DNA of 64,000 bases from Rodentibacter genomosp. 1 (GTDB lineage Bacteria > Pseudomonadota > Gammaproteobacteria > Enterobacterales > Pasteurellaceae), in assembly GCF_001999285.1 (NCBI RefSeq), contig NZ_MLHN01000008.1:1-64000 (forward strand). The letters are read 5' to 3'. Below are positions 24,927-32,970 of this stretch, one piece after another. The position numbers and the translations under genes are program-made. The notes under the pieces are model-generated. The model was not told the origin of the DNA. It worked only from the letters and a program-made list of their open reading frames with translations, and did no database searches. Every line of letters starts with the position of its first letter. Position 1 is the first letter of the stretch.

Positions 24927-26253
24927 CACGCAAGAAGAAAGCAATGCCATTGATATGGGCTATGTGCTACGCCTAGAGCCAAAACTAGCTGTCGATTACC
25001 TCAAATCGAAAGGCGTGAATATCACTTGGAACTGGCACGAGCAGTTAGAATCTGCCCACGCCCGAGCTTTTACCGTGGCAAAAGCCACCAAAGCGGAAGT
25101 GTTAGACACCATTCGCTGGGCAACTGAAAAAGCCATTAGCGAAGGCACGCCTGAACGGGTTTACATTAAAGAGCTTGAACCGATGCTCAAAGTCTTGGGC
25201 TGGTGGGGCAAAGCGGTGGACGAAAACGGCAACACGGTGCAACTCGGCAGCCCACGCCGTTTACGCACTATTTTACGCACTAATAAATCCACTGCTTACC
25301 ACGCAGCACGCTACGTCCAGCAAATGAAAAATGTGGACGAACAACCCTACTGGCGTTATGTGGCAGTGAAAGATAGTCGCACTCGCACTAGCCACCTTGC
25401 CTTGCACGGTAAAATTTATCGTGCAGACGATCCGATTTGGCAGACGATGTATCCGCCCAATGATTGGGGCTGTCGTTGCCGAGTGGAAGCCTTAAGCGAA
25501 TTTGCCGTAAAAAGCCGAGGTTTTACTATCTCCAGCAGTCAAGGCGAAATTGAAACCGAAGAAGCGGTGGCAGGCATTGACAAGGAAACAGGCGAAGAAA
25601 TCCGCACCAAGGTCAGCAAAATCAAAACCGACCAAGGCGAAATGAAAGTTGGTGCAGGTTGGAATTACAATGTGGGGTCAGCTGCATTTGGCACGGATAT
25701 TGCCGTACTGCGTAAATTGCAACAGGTCAAGAACCGAGAATTGAGACAGCAGACGATTCAGGCGATAAACAATAGCGAAGCACGGCATAAAGCCTTTGCG
25801 GATTGGGTTTTTGCCCATCTTGGCAAACGTGGGGCGAGTGAGCGGTATATTTCGGCGGGTATCATTTCTCCAGATATTGCAGAAAAAGTCACACAGTTTT
25901 CCGATGGTAAAAAGTATTCTGAACGTATTTTGGTAATGACAGAAAAAAACCTAGCTCACGCTAATAGTGATAAACACCATAAATCGGGCGTAGGTTTAAC
26001 CGCAGAAGAATACGCTCAAATTTCTCGTATTATTGCAAACCCAAGCCTTGTCATATGGGATATGCAAACAGGTAATTTGATTTATTTTAATCAAGATAGA
26101 ACAATTAAAGTTATGGTTGATGCACCAGGCAAACTGAAAAAAACGCGTGAAAAACTTGACGCGATTATCAATGCTTATAGACAAAAAGATTTCGCTGATA
26201 TTAAAGCCGCTATTAAAGGTGGGAACTATAAAATCATTCTGGGAGAATTATAA
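24913..26253 (+). CDS. Head morphogenesis protein F (Mu gp30) with a probable C-terminal nuclease toxin domain
   Basis: 446 residues. The conserved MuF part has RTILRTNKSTAYHAARYVQQM and the usual end DPIWQTMYPPNDWGCRCRVEAL (about residues 110-200). From about residue 276 a different region follows: AT-richer, with GKRGASERYISAGII, then a block with His349 (LAHANSDKHHKSG), then LTAEEYAQISRIIANPSLVIWD and a beta-rich end KVMVDAP. This fits the PBECR (barnase-EndoU-colicin E5/D-RelE-like) nuclease domains described at the end of MuF proteins. The domain call rests on pattern only. Confidence 0.85.
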   Translation: MPNDNTQEESNAIDMGYVLRLEPKLAVDYLKSKGVNITWNWHEQLESAHARAFTVAKATKAEVLDTIRWATEKAISEGTPERVYIKELEPMLKVLGWWGKAVDENGNTVQLGSPRRLRTILRTNKSTAYHAARYVQQMKNVDEQPYWRYVAVKDSRTRTSHLALHGKIYRADDPIWQTMYPPNDWGCRCRVEALSEFAVKSRGFTISSSQGEIETEEAVAGIDKETGEEIRTKVSKIKTDQGEMKVGAGWNYNVGSAAFGTDIAVLRKLQQVKNRELRQQTIQAINNSEARHKAFADWVFAHLGKRGASERYISAGIISPDIAEKVTQFSDGKKYSERILVMTEKNLAHANSDKHHKSGVGLTAEEYAQISRIIANPSLVIWDMQTGNLIYFNQDRTIKVMVDAPGKLKKTREKLDAIINAYRQKDFADIKAAIKGGNYKIILGEL

Positions 26254-26254
26254 A

Positions 26255-26345
26255 ATAGGGTAGCCTATTTGCTACCCTATCTATCGTGTGGTGGGGGTCG
26301 AACGCCACAGTGATAGGAATTATTCCTATTGGTTTACCATTAACC
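26255..26345. other. Structured intergenic region with three hairpins
   Basis: Perfect 10-bp stem ATAGGGTAGC / GCTACCCTAT (26255-26280), 8-bp stem ATAGGAAT / ATTCCTAT with a 1-base loop (26313-26329), and GGTT / AACC around 26331-26345. No T-run follows the first stem, so it is a weak terminator at best. It lies between the F gene and a small gene with its own strong ribosome site. Confidence 0.55.
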
Positions 26346-26410
26346 GACACACTATCTTTGAATGAGAATATGCTTTTATTGTGACAAAGTCAAACAAAAC
26401 AGGAGGAAAT

Positions 26411-26614
26411 ATGATTGAATTTGATGCGAGTAAATTTCGTGGAATGCACGTTGGCTTTTTAACCCCAGAACAAAAAGCTGAAATCTGTGATGATTTACGT
26501 TTTAATTTACGAAATACCACAGATCCAGCTTTTACTTTACGCTCTTATTTAGAAGCCTTGTATTTATTGGCTATTTACCCTGAGAGCGAAGCAGATAGTC
26601 CAGATGTGGAGTAA
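26411..26614 (+). CDS. Small acidic protein after the MuF toxin-like gene
   Basis: 67 residues, strongly acidic, starting at ATG 26411 behind a perfect AGGAGG. Sequence features: FLTPEQKAEICDDLRFNLRN and YLEALYLLAIYPESEADSP; all helical in appearance. Position and charge suit an immunity protein for the preceding nuclease-like domain, but this is inference. Its 3' end overlaps a leftward gene by 44 bases. Confidence 0.7.
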   Translation: MIEFDASKFRGMHVGFLTPEQKAEICDDLRFNLRNTTDPAFTLRSYLEALYLLAIYPESEADSPDVE

Positions 26615-26774
26615 GCTGTTTTTCTCTGATTTGCTCAGACAGAGCGACAAGTAAATCAGCTAGATATTCTGCTTGTTTTGAGGGTTCTGAGAAAACAGGA
26701 AGAAGATTGGCGTTTTGGCTTAATTGTGCAACAAGCCAAAATGCTAATGTTTCCGAATTTTGTTTATTTATCAT
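26571..26774 (-). CDS. Small leftward gene inside the late operon
   Basis: 67 residues (MINKQNSETLAFWLVAQLSQ ... LADLLVALSEQIREKQL), helical. It has its own AAGGA 8 bases before the ATG and a TATAAT on the minus strand at 26821-26816. It is the only leftward gene besides the repressor, so it is probably transcribed in the lysogen. Role unknown: immunity, exclusion or antitoxin are all possible. Confidence 0.65.
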   Translation of the reverse strand: MINKQNSETLAFWLVAQLSQNANLLPVFSEPSKQAEYLADLLVALSEQIREKQLTPHLDYLLRSQGK

Positions 26775-26815
26775 TTGGATTTCCTTTTAAATTACGGGCA
26801 ACCTTACCCAAGGCT

Positions 26816-26821
26816 ATTATA
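26816..26821 (-). promoter_or_regulatory. -10 element for the leftward small gene
   Basis: Perfect TATAAT on the minus strand, about 42 bases before the ATG at 26774. No good -35 is visible at 16-18 bp. Confidence 0.4.
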
Positions 26822-27255
26822 TGCATTTAGATTACAAATTTGACACCCGCGAAATTCAGAACAAATTTAACCGCTTGGCAAAGGTAATGGACGGTCGGGA
26901 TATTACCCACAAGGTGGCGGGCGTATTACGTCAAGAAGCGGAAAAAGCCTTTGACCAAGAAAAAACGCCCGAGGGCGAAAGCTGGGAGGTTTTAAACGAA
27001 GATTACAAAAAACGCCGAGACGCGGCAGGACACACGGGCAAAATGTTGCAGATTACGGGCGATTTGGTAACAAGCCTCAATATCGACTATGGCGACAGCT
27101 TTGCGGTGATCGGTGCATCTGAACCTTACGGGCAATACCACCAAATGGGCACAGAGAAAATGCCTGCCCGTCCATTCTTAGGGTTAGGCAAAGACGGTAT
27201 CGACGAAATTAAAGCGATTTTAAATCGAGAGTTGTCGAAATTAACCCAAGAATAG
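26821..27255 (+). CDS. Virion morphogenesis protein G (Mu gp31)
   Basis: 144 residues of the phage virion morphogenesis family: NRLAKVMDGRDITHKVAGVL, then GKMLQITGDLVTSL, then YGQYHQMGTEKMPARPFLG. In Mu G is associated with head assembly or head-tail joining. Its start overlaps the -10 of the leftward gene. Confidence 0.9.
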   Translation: MHLDYKFDTREIQNKFNRLAKVMDGRDITHKVAGVLRQEAEKAFDQEKTPEGESWEVLNEDYKKRRDAAGHTGKMLQITGDLVTSLNIDYGDSFAVIGASEPYGQYHQMGTEKMPARPFLGLGKDGIDEIKAILNRELSKLTQE

Positions 27256-27334
27256 GCTAAAATCGCAAATATCGCCACAGAGCCACGCTAAGGGCGTTTG
27301 AAAATCAATTTATATCATTTTACGTCTCAAAAAA

Positions 27335-27388
27335 TTTAAACTCGCTTAAACGCATTTAAACGGCATTTAAACGCTATTCTGATTTAAA
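27335..27388. repeat. Phased TTTAAA array 4
   Basis: Copies at 27335, 27345 (CTTAAA), 27355, 27366 and 27383, spacing 10-11 bp apart from the last. The whole gap 27256-27485 holds no gene. Confidence 0.78.
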
Positions 27389-27405
27389 GCTTTCTTAAAT
27401 TCTCC

Positions 27406-27430
27406 ACCGCTGATCCTTCAGCGGTTTTTT
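27406..27430 (+). terminator. Terminator before the protease-scaffold gene
   Basis: ACCGCTGA / TCAGCGGT with a 4-base loop and six T. A new promoter for the head genes should lie in 27431-27485, but none is clear. Confidence 0.85.
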
Positions 27431-27485
27431 ATTAGTCTAGTCCACCGCAAACTCCCCTGTTTCTGCTTTCAGCCAAAATAGCCTT

Positions 27486-28553
27486 ATGAAAGCAAAAAGA
27501 ACCCCTTTAGCGGTACTCACCGCCCAACTCACCAGCCCCGACGGTTGGCAGCAACTGTTACCTAAAGGCGAATTTCGCTCACGGGACGGTTCGCCCAAAG
27601 ACGTAGCGCACTGGTACATCGACGAAACCATAGCGCAAACGCTTATCGAAAAAGCCCGTGGGCTTAAGCAAGATTTGCTGGTTGATTACGATCACGAAAC
27701 CATACTCAAAGCCAAAAACGGCATTGATGCAGGCAACGTGGTCGCCGCTGGCTGGTTTAACGCCGATGAAATCAAATGGTTTGATGATGACGAACGCCAA
27801 GGGCTTTACATTAAGCCACGCTGGACACCGAAAGCCTATCAACAAATCAAAGACGGGGAATTTGCTTATCTGAGTGCTGTGTTTCCTTACGATGACAACG
27901 GCACGCCTCTTGAACTCCGAATGGCAGCCCTAACCAATGACCCGGGTATTACTGGTATGCAACGGTTAGCCGTGCTTTCGGCAACCCTTAACCCACAGGA
28001 GAACGTCAAAATGCCTGAATCCTTACGCAAATTACTGGCAAAACTGGGTGTAGAAATCGCAGAAGGTGTAGAGCTAACCGAAGAGCAAGCCAACACCGCT
28101 TTAAATGCCCTTGAAACCTTACAAACCGACAAAACCAAAGCCGATGAGCAAGTGGCAACTTTAAGTGCAAAAAATACTGAAGTGGATCTTTCCCAATATG
28201 TGCCAAAAGCGACTTATGACGCGGTAATGAGCCAAGTGGCGGTGTTATCAGCAAAAACCGATGATGTAGAAATCGACAACCACATTTCCAAAGCCCGTAA
28301 CGAAGGGCGTGCAGTGGAAGCCGAAGTGGAATACCTCAAACAATTTGGCAAACAACAAGGTGTGGCAGCTTTGTCTGCAATGTTGGAAAAACGCCCACAA
28401 ATTGCCGTGCTATCAGCGCAACAAACCCAAACCACCAAGGTGGAAAAGCACGTTGAAAAAGGCACAGCGGTGTTAAGTGCTGCCGATAAAGAAGCAGCAA
28501 AATTATTGGGTATTTCTGAACAAGATTACGCAAAAGAACTGGAGGCGAAATAA
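27486..28553 (+). CDS. Prohead protease I with in-frame scaffold Z (Mu gp32/gp33)
   Basis: 355 residues. The N-terminal half is the phage protease: WYIDETIAQTLIEKA, DLLVDYDHETI, DGEFAYLSAVFPY. The C-terminal half is helical and Gln/Glu-rich like scaffolding proteins. An internal ATG at 28011 in the same frame has AGGAG at 27997-28001, giving a separate 180-residue scaffold as in Mu I/Z. The motif [AT]-x-L-[ST]-A occurs eight times (AVLTA, AYLSA, AVLSA, ATLSA, AVLSA, AALSA, AVLSA, AVLSA). Confidence 0.93.
   Translation: MKAKRTPLAVLTAQLTSPDGWQQLLPKGEFRSRDGSPKDVAHWYIDETIAQTLIEKARGLKQDLLVDYDHETILKAKNGIDAGNVVAAGWFNADEIKWFDDDERQGLYIKPRWTPKAYQQIKDGEFAYLSAVFPYDDNGTPLELRMAALTNDPGITGMQRLAVLSATLNPQENVKMPESLRKLLAKLGVEIAEGVELTEEQANTALNALETLQTDKTKADEQVATLSAKNTEVDLSQYVPKATYDAVMSQVAVLSAKTDDVEIDNHISKARNEGRAVEAEVEYLKQFGKQQGVAALSAMLEKRPQIAVLSAQQTQTTKVEKHVEKGTAVLSAADKEAAKLLGISEQDYAKELEAK
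28011..28553 (+). CDS. Scaffold protein Z from an internal start
   Basis: Starts MPESLRKLLAKLGVEI at an ATG with its own AGGAG 9 bases upstream, in frame inside the protease gene. The 180-residue product is almost entirely helical, with the repeated LSA motifs. This nested expression is known for Mu I and Z. Confidence 0.7.
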   Translation: MPESLRKLLAKLGVEIAEGVELTEEQANTALNALETLQTDKTKADEQVATLSAKNTEVDLSQYVPKATYDAVMSQVAVLSAKTDDVEIDNHISKARNEGRAVEAEVEYLKQFGKQQGVAALSAMLEKRPQIAVLSAQQTQTTKVEKHVEKGTAVLSAADKEAAKLLGISEQDYAKELEAK

Positions 28554-29479
28554 TGGCAAATGTCACCCCTGATCTCGTCAAAGCCCTGTTTGTCGGCTTT
28601 GGCAAAAACTTTAAAGACGGCTTGGCAAAAGCTCCAAGCCAATATACCGAAATCGCCACCTTGGTGAAATCGACCACGGCAAGCAACACCTATGCGTGGC
28701 TCGGTCAAATGCCAGGGCTAACCGAATGGATTGGTGAACGTACTTTAACTGCGATTCAAAGTCACGGTTATTCAATCACCAATAAAAAATGGGCAAATGG
28801 CGTAGAAATTCAACGCACCGACATCGAAGACGACAACGTGGGCGTATATAGTCCGCTCATTGAAGAACTCGGTCGTTCCGCAGGTGAAAAAGCCGATGAA
28901 CTCGTGTTTGGCGCATTAACCGCAGGCTTTAAAACCGCTTGCTATGACGGACAATACTTCTTCGACACCGACCACCCTGTAGGCGCAAACGTGGACGGCA
29001 CCAACCCGAAATCGGTCAGCAATATCACCGATGACGGCGCGGGAGTCACCGAAGCTGAAGCGTGGTACTTGTTAGACTGCTCACGCAGCTTAAAACCGAT
29101 TATCTACCAAGAACGTAAAGCCCCAACACCGGCACAGATTACCGATGCCAACGATGAAAAAGTCTTTATGAAAGACGTGTTTACCTACGGTGTCGATTCT
29201 CGCTCGAACGTGGGCTACGGCTTCTGGCAAATGGCACACGCGGTGAAAGGTAAACTCACAGCTGAGAACCTCTGGAAAGCCATTGAAGCGATGCGTGCCG
29301 TGCGTGGTGATGGCGACAAACGCTTGGCAATTCGTCCAACCCACATTGTGGTGCCACCGTCATTAGAACAAGCGGCAACCAAATTACTTGAACGTGAATT
29401 GCGTGCCGAAGACGGTGTAGCAGTCGATAACGAGTTTAAACGTATGAACCTCAAATTGATTGTGGGCGATTACCTCTAA
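28553..29479 (+). CDS. Major head subunit T (Mu gp34)
   Basis: Major capsid protein, 308 residues, HK97-type in Mu: NTYAWLGQMPGLTEWIGERTL, then KKWANGVEIQRTDIEDDNVG, then YFFDTDHPV and RPTHIVVPPSLEQAATKLL. No N-terminal scaffold domain, consistent with the separate Z. The stop-start overlap TAATG couples it to the protease gene. Confidence 0.95.
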   Translation: MANVTPDLVKALFVGFGKNFKDGLAKAPSQYTEIATLVKSTTASNTYAWLGQMPGLTEWIGERTLTAIQSHGYSITNKKWANGVEIQRTDIEDDNVGVYSPLIEELGRSAGEKADELVFGALTAGFKTACYDGQYFFDTDHPVGANVDGTNPKSVSNITDDGAGVTEAEAWYLLDCSRSLKPIIYQERKAPTPAQITDANDEKVFMKDVFTYGVDSRSNVGYGFWQMAHAVKGKLTAENLWKAIEAMRAVRGDGDKRLAIRPTHIVVPPSLEQAATKLLERELRAEDGVAVDNEFKRMNLKLIVGDYL

Positions 29480-29489
29480 ACTCACCTGT

Positions 29490-29559
29490 AAGCGGTCGAT
29501 TTCGGCAAAACTTTTGCAAAATTGACCGCACTTTAAACCTGATTTAAAGAGGATTTAAA
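29490..29559. repeat. Mixed-type uptake-sequence hairpin followed by TTTAAA array 5
   Basis: TAAGCGGTC (left arm, Actinobacillus pleuropneumoniae-type core) and GACCGCACTTT (right arm, Haemophilus-type core) flank GCAAAAC and TTTTGCAAAAT, an imperfect hairpin after gene T. TTTAAA copies at 29532, 29543 and 29554 follow at exact 11-bp spacing. Confidence 0.7.
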
Positions 29560-29563
29560 TGCG

Positions 29564-29950
29564 ATGGATAAAACATTTTGTGTTGTGGTGCAAAACCGCA
29601 TTAAAGAAGGCTATCGCCGTGCTGGTTTCAGTTTCCACCTTGGGGACAATTCGCTTGCAACTGTGTCGGCAAGCCATCTCGCCCAGCTTAAAGCAGACCC
29701 ACGCTTGGTGGTACAAATCACCGAAACAGGCAGTCAAGATAGTGGCGAAGGGTTATCAAAAGAGCCTGCGAGTGGTGACGAACAGAAACAACTTCGTACT
29801 GAGCCACCACCAGCCGATTTAAACAGCTTCACGGCGGAACAACTCAAAGCGCAACTGACAGAACAAGGCATTGCGTTTAAGAAAAGTGCCACTAAAGCGG
29901 AATTGATTGCGTTATTTGCTCCCGCCGATGGTGGAAAAAGCGAGGCATAA
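29564..29950 (+). CDS. Mu gp35-like / HI1506-type protein with HeH domain
   Basis: 128 residues. The N-terminal part (TFCVVVQNRIKEGYRRAGFSF) resembles the FluMu HI1506 family. After a flexible Ser/Glu/Pro linker the C-terminus has a helix-extended-helix motif (LNSFTAEQLKAQLTEQGIAF, KSATKAELIALF). Possibly a head decoration or DNA-contacting protein. The start is ATG 29564; ATG 29559 is out of frame. Confidence 0.8.
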   Translation: MDKTFCVVVQNRIKEGYRRAGFSFHLGDNSLATVSASHLAQLKADPRLVVQITETGSQDSGEGLSKEPASGDEQKQLRTEPPPADLNSFTAEQLKAQLTEQGIAFKKSATKAELIALFAPADGGKSEA

Positions 29951-29952
29951 CC

Positions 29953-30378
29953 ATGGTGCTATATGCCAACCGCGAAAGCCTGATTAAGCGTTACACCCTC
30001 AAGGTGCTAGAGCAAATAGCTTGGCTACCCGAAGCACAAACGCTAGACGAAGCCAAGGTGCAAGAAGCCTTGGAAGATGCCAGCCAAACCATTGACAGCT
30101 ATTTGGGCGGTCGTTATGCGTTGCCTCTCAAAACCGTGCCAGCCGTGTTAGAATGCCATTGTTGTTACATTGCCCGTTATTTCCTTGAGAAAAACCGTGC
30201 CACTGACCAAGCCCGTCAGGACTATGAAGACACGCTCCGCTTTTTAGAAAAAGTTGCCAGTGGTGCGATTTCGCTCGGTTTATCCGACGATGACGAAACG
30301 GTGGAAAGCGAAAACGGGGCGATGATGGAAAGTGCCGGCAGCGTATGGGGACGTAACAACTCAAAAGGGTTTATCTAA
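29953..30378 (+). CDS. Head-tail connector protein (Mu gp36, DUF1320)
   Basis: 141 residues of the DUF1320 family: YANRESLIKRYTLKVLEQIA, then SQTIDSYLGGRYALPL, then CHCCYIARYFL. Members act as head completion proteins. The stop overlaps the next ATG. Confidence 0.9.
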   Translation: MVLYANRESLIKRYTLKVLEQIAWLPEAQTLDEAKVQEALEDASQTIDSYLGGRYALPLKTVPAVLECHCCYIARYFLEKNRATDQARQDYEDTLRFLEKVASGAISLGLSDDDETVESENGAMMESAGSVWGRNNSKGFI

Positions 30379-30929
30379 TGAGTGTGATTGCTGAAACCAA
30401 CGAGGAACTGCTTGCCAAAATCAACGCCCTGTGTGGTGATTATCTGCGGGAAGTCGATACTCACCCGGGGCAATGGGACGATAGCTCGGTGCGTCGTTTA
30501 GTGCGTAATCCGCCAGCGGTGTATGTGGCGTGGCTCGGGCAACAGCCCAACAATAACCCTCACACCGTCACCGCCCGTTGGGGCGTGTTTGTGGTGGCTG
30601 AGGTACTCAACGGGCAACGGCGCAATGCGGTGGGCATTTACCAAATCGTGGAAACCCTCACCGCAGGGCTACATAAACAACGCATTGCACCCAGCGGAAT
30701 GTTTGAACTGCAAACGGTGCAAAACCTCTGGTCGGATACCCAAAGCGGAATGGGGGTTGCGGTTTATGGTATGTACTTCAACGCTGTGCAACCTCTGCCG
30801 GATATGACAAGCGATGACACCTTGTGTGATTTCAAGATTTACGATCACACCTTCAACCAAGACAAAGATGAACACACGATTGACGGCAAAACCCGTTTAA
30901 CGGTCGAGCTGCCCACCCAATCGGATTAA
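30378..30929 (+). CDS. Mu gp37-like protein (DUF1834)
   Basis: 183 residues with ARWGVFVVAEVLNGQRRNAVG and IYQIVETLTAGLH motifs; probable tail terminator or connector by position between gp36 and the sheath. Confidence 0.87.
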   Translation: MSVIAETNEELLAKINALCGDYLREVDTHPGQWDDSSVRRLVRNPPAVYVAWLGQQPNNNPHTVTARWGVFVVAEVLNGQRRNAVGIYQIVETLTAGLHKQRIAPSGMFELQTVQNLWSDTQSGMGVAVYGMYFNAVQPLPDMTSDDTLCDFKIYDHTFNQDKDEHTIDGKTRLTVELPTQSD

Positions 30930-30941
30930 ACAGGGGGCAAA

Positions 30942-31133
30942 ATGCCAACATTTAAAATTAAGCCCAAAGCAGGGTTGCTGATTCGAGACCCAGAGACCTT
31001 TGAGCTGTTAAGCGAAAGCGGTGAAGAGAAGCCAAAAATCAGCTACTGGCTCAATCATCTTAAAAATGGCGACGTGGAACTGGTGAATGATACCACCACA
31101 AAAGCCAAAAATAGCAACAAGGAGCAAGCCTAA
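30942..31133 (+). CDS. DUF2635 protein (Mu gp38)
   Basis: 63 residues: MPTFKIKPKAGLLIRDPETF, then YWLNHLKNGDVELV. Short family always found just before the sheath gene. Function unknown. The stop overlaps the sheath start (TAATG). Confidence 0.85.
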   Translation: MPTFKIKPKAGLLIRDPETFELLSESGEEKPKISYWLNHLKNGDVELVNDTTTKAKNSNKEQA

Positions 31134-32596
31134 TGTCGATTTCCTTCAATGATATTCCGTCCGCCTTGCGTGTGCCGCTCACTTATATTGAGTTTGACAA
31201 TACCAAAGCCGTCAGCGGTACACCCACTGCCTTGCACAAAGTGTTGATGTTAGGCACAAAACTTGCCACAGGCACTGCCAAAGCTGGCGAAGCCGTACGT
31301 GTGTCTGCTTATGCACAGGCGAAAAGCTTATTTGGTCGTGGCTCACAGCTTGCCGAAATGGTGAAAACCTTTAAAGCCCACAATAGCGAGCTGGATTTAT
31401 GGGTACTCCCTCTTGATGAATCCTCAAGTGGGGCAAAAGCCGCAGGCTCGGTCAAAATCACCGGCACAGCCACCCAATCAGGCACATTTAGCCTAATGAT
31501 TGCAGGTAACAATTACAAAACTGCGGTAATCAGTGGTGATACTGCCGAAACCATTGCGGGAAAATTGCAAAAATTGGTTGAAGCCGACCAAGATGTGCCC
31601 GTGGTGCCAACCTTATCGGGCAGTACCATTACTCTCACTTGTCGCTTTAAAGGCGACTCAGGAAACGATGTGGATCTTCGCTGCAACTACTACTCGGGCG
31701 AATCCTTCCCGGAAGGGATTTCGGCAACCATTACCGAAATGAACGGCGGTTCGGTCAATCCTGATATGTCTGTGGCGATGACAGGCTTTGGTGCGGAATG
31801 GTGGAACTACATTATCAACCCATTCACCGATACGGAAAGCCTGAACCTGTTGCGCACGGAATTAGTGAAACGTTGGGGGCCATTAAAACAGATTGATGGT
31901 ATCTGCTTTATGGCAAAACGTGGCACACACGCAGAACTCACGACCTTTGCAGAACAGCGCAACGATTACTTATTCAGCGTAATGGCAACCCATAAAGTAC
32001 CGCAACCCGCCTACCTTTGGGCAGCGGCTTATGCCGCGGTGGTGGCAGGTTCTTTATCCATCGACCCTGCTCGCCCTGTGCAAACCTTGGTGATGGATTT
32101 ATTACCGCCTGCAATGAGTGACCGTTGGGATTTATCCGAGCGTAACACCTTACTTTATAGCGGCGTGAGTACTTATACCGTAAACGCAGGCAGCCAACCG
32201 CAAGTGGAAGCAGCGATTACGATGTATCGTAAGAACGCTTTTGGCGATAACGACGAAAGCTATCTCTATGTGGAAACCATTGCTACCTTGAGTTATTTAC
32301 GCTATGCCATTCGCACTCGAATTTCGCAAAAATTCCCACGCCATAAATTGGCAAACGATGGCACCCGCGTAAGCCCTGGGCAAGCGATTGTGACCCCGAA
32401 GGTGATCCGTAATGAATTGCTGGCACTTTTCACCGAATTAGAGTTCACTGGCTTGGTGGAAAACTTCGATGAATTCAACCGCACTTTATTAGTGGAACGA
32501 GATAGCAATAACCCGTGCCGCGTGAATGTGTTATCCAACGAAAACTTGGTAAACCAATTCCGCATTTATGCACACGCCATTCAGTTTATTTTGTAA
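31133..32596 (+). CDS. Tail sheath protein L (Mu gp39)
   Basis: Contractile sheath subunit, 487 residues. Typical features: TALHKVLMLGTKLATGTA start, an inserted beta-domain (TGTATQSGTFSLMIAGNNYK), and the conserved C-terminal YLYVETIATLSYLRYAIRTRISQKFPRHKLANDGTRVSPGQ core shared by sheaths (split here by no frame change). Shows that the virion is a myovirus. Confidence 0.94.
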   Translation: MSISFNDIPSALRVPLTYIEFDNTKAVSGTPTALHKVLMLGTKLATGTAKAGEAVRVSAYAQAKSLFGRGSQLAEMVKTFKAHNSELDLWVLPLDESSSGAKAAGSVKITGTATQSGTFSLMIAGNNYKTAVISGDTAETIAGKLQKLVEADQDVPVVPTLSGSTITLTCRFKGDSGNDVDLRCNYYSGESFPEGISATITEMNGGSVNPDMSVAMTGFGAEWWNYIINPFTDTESLNLLRTELVKRWGPLKQIDGICFMAKRGTHAELTTFAEQRNDYLFSVMATHKVPQPAYLWAAAYAAVVAGSLSIDPARPVQTLVMDLLPPAMSDRWDLSERNTLLYSGVSTYTVNAGSQPQVEAAITMYRKNAFGDNDESYLYVETIATLSYLRYAIRTRISQKFPRHKLANDGTRVSPGQAIVTPKVIRNELLALFTELEFTGLVENFDEFNRTLLVERDSNNPCRVNVLSNENLVNQFRIYAHAIQFIL

Positions 32597-32606
32597 GGAG
32601 TGAGAG

Positions 32607-32960
32607 ATGGCAACACAATTTCAAGGGACGGCTATTATCCGTGTAAACGGGAAAGAATATCCGTCTGACAATGATGGCACGCTCACCCCAGGCGGCAAAG
32701 AGCGTGAAACGGTAAAAGGCTCCCGTGTGTATGGCTATTCTGAAAAGCCGACCGAAGCAATGGTAGAAGTGACAGTGTTTAACTGTGCCGAAACCGATGT
32801 AATGGCGCTACAAAACGTGACCAACGCCACGGTGGAGTTTGAAACCGATATTGGGCAGGTGTACTTGTTACCGGGCGCCTGGACTGTGGAAGCCGGCACC
32901 TTGAGTGCCGACGGTAAAATCAAGCTAAAAATGGCTGCTATTGAATGTAAACGTGTGTAG
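32607..32960 (+). CDS. Tail tube protein M (Mu gp40)
   Basis: 117 residues of the phage tail tube family (GTAIIRVNGKEYPSDNDGTL, GYSEKPTEAMVEVTVFN). Forms the inner tube inside the sheath. GGAG lies before the ATG. Confidence 0.92.
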   Translation: MATQFQGTAIIRVNGKEYPSDNDGTLTPGGKERETVKGSRVYGYSEKPTEAMVEVTVFNCAETDVMALQNVTNATVEFETDIGQVYLLPGAWTVEAGTLSADGKIKLKMAAIECKRV

Positions 32961-32970
32961 GGGAAACAAG

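Noticed and set aside
26290-26312. tRNA-like stretch GGGGGTCGAACGCC
   Set aside because: No cloverleaf or acceptor stem around it.
29559-29822. Frame starting at ATG 29559
   Set aside because: Out of frame with the HI1506-type gene and with implausible composition; only a shadow.
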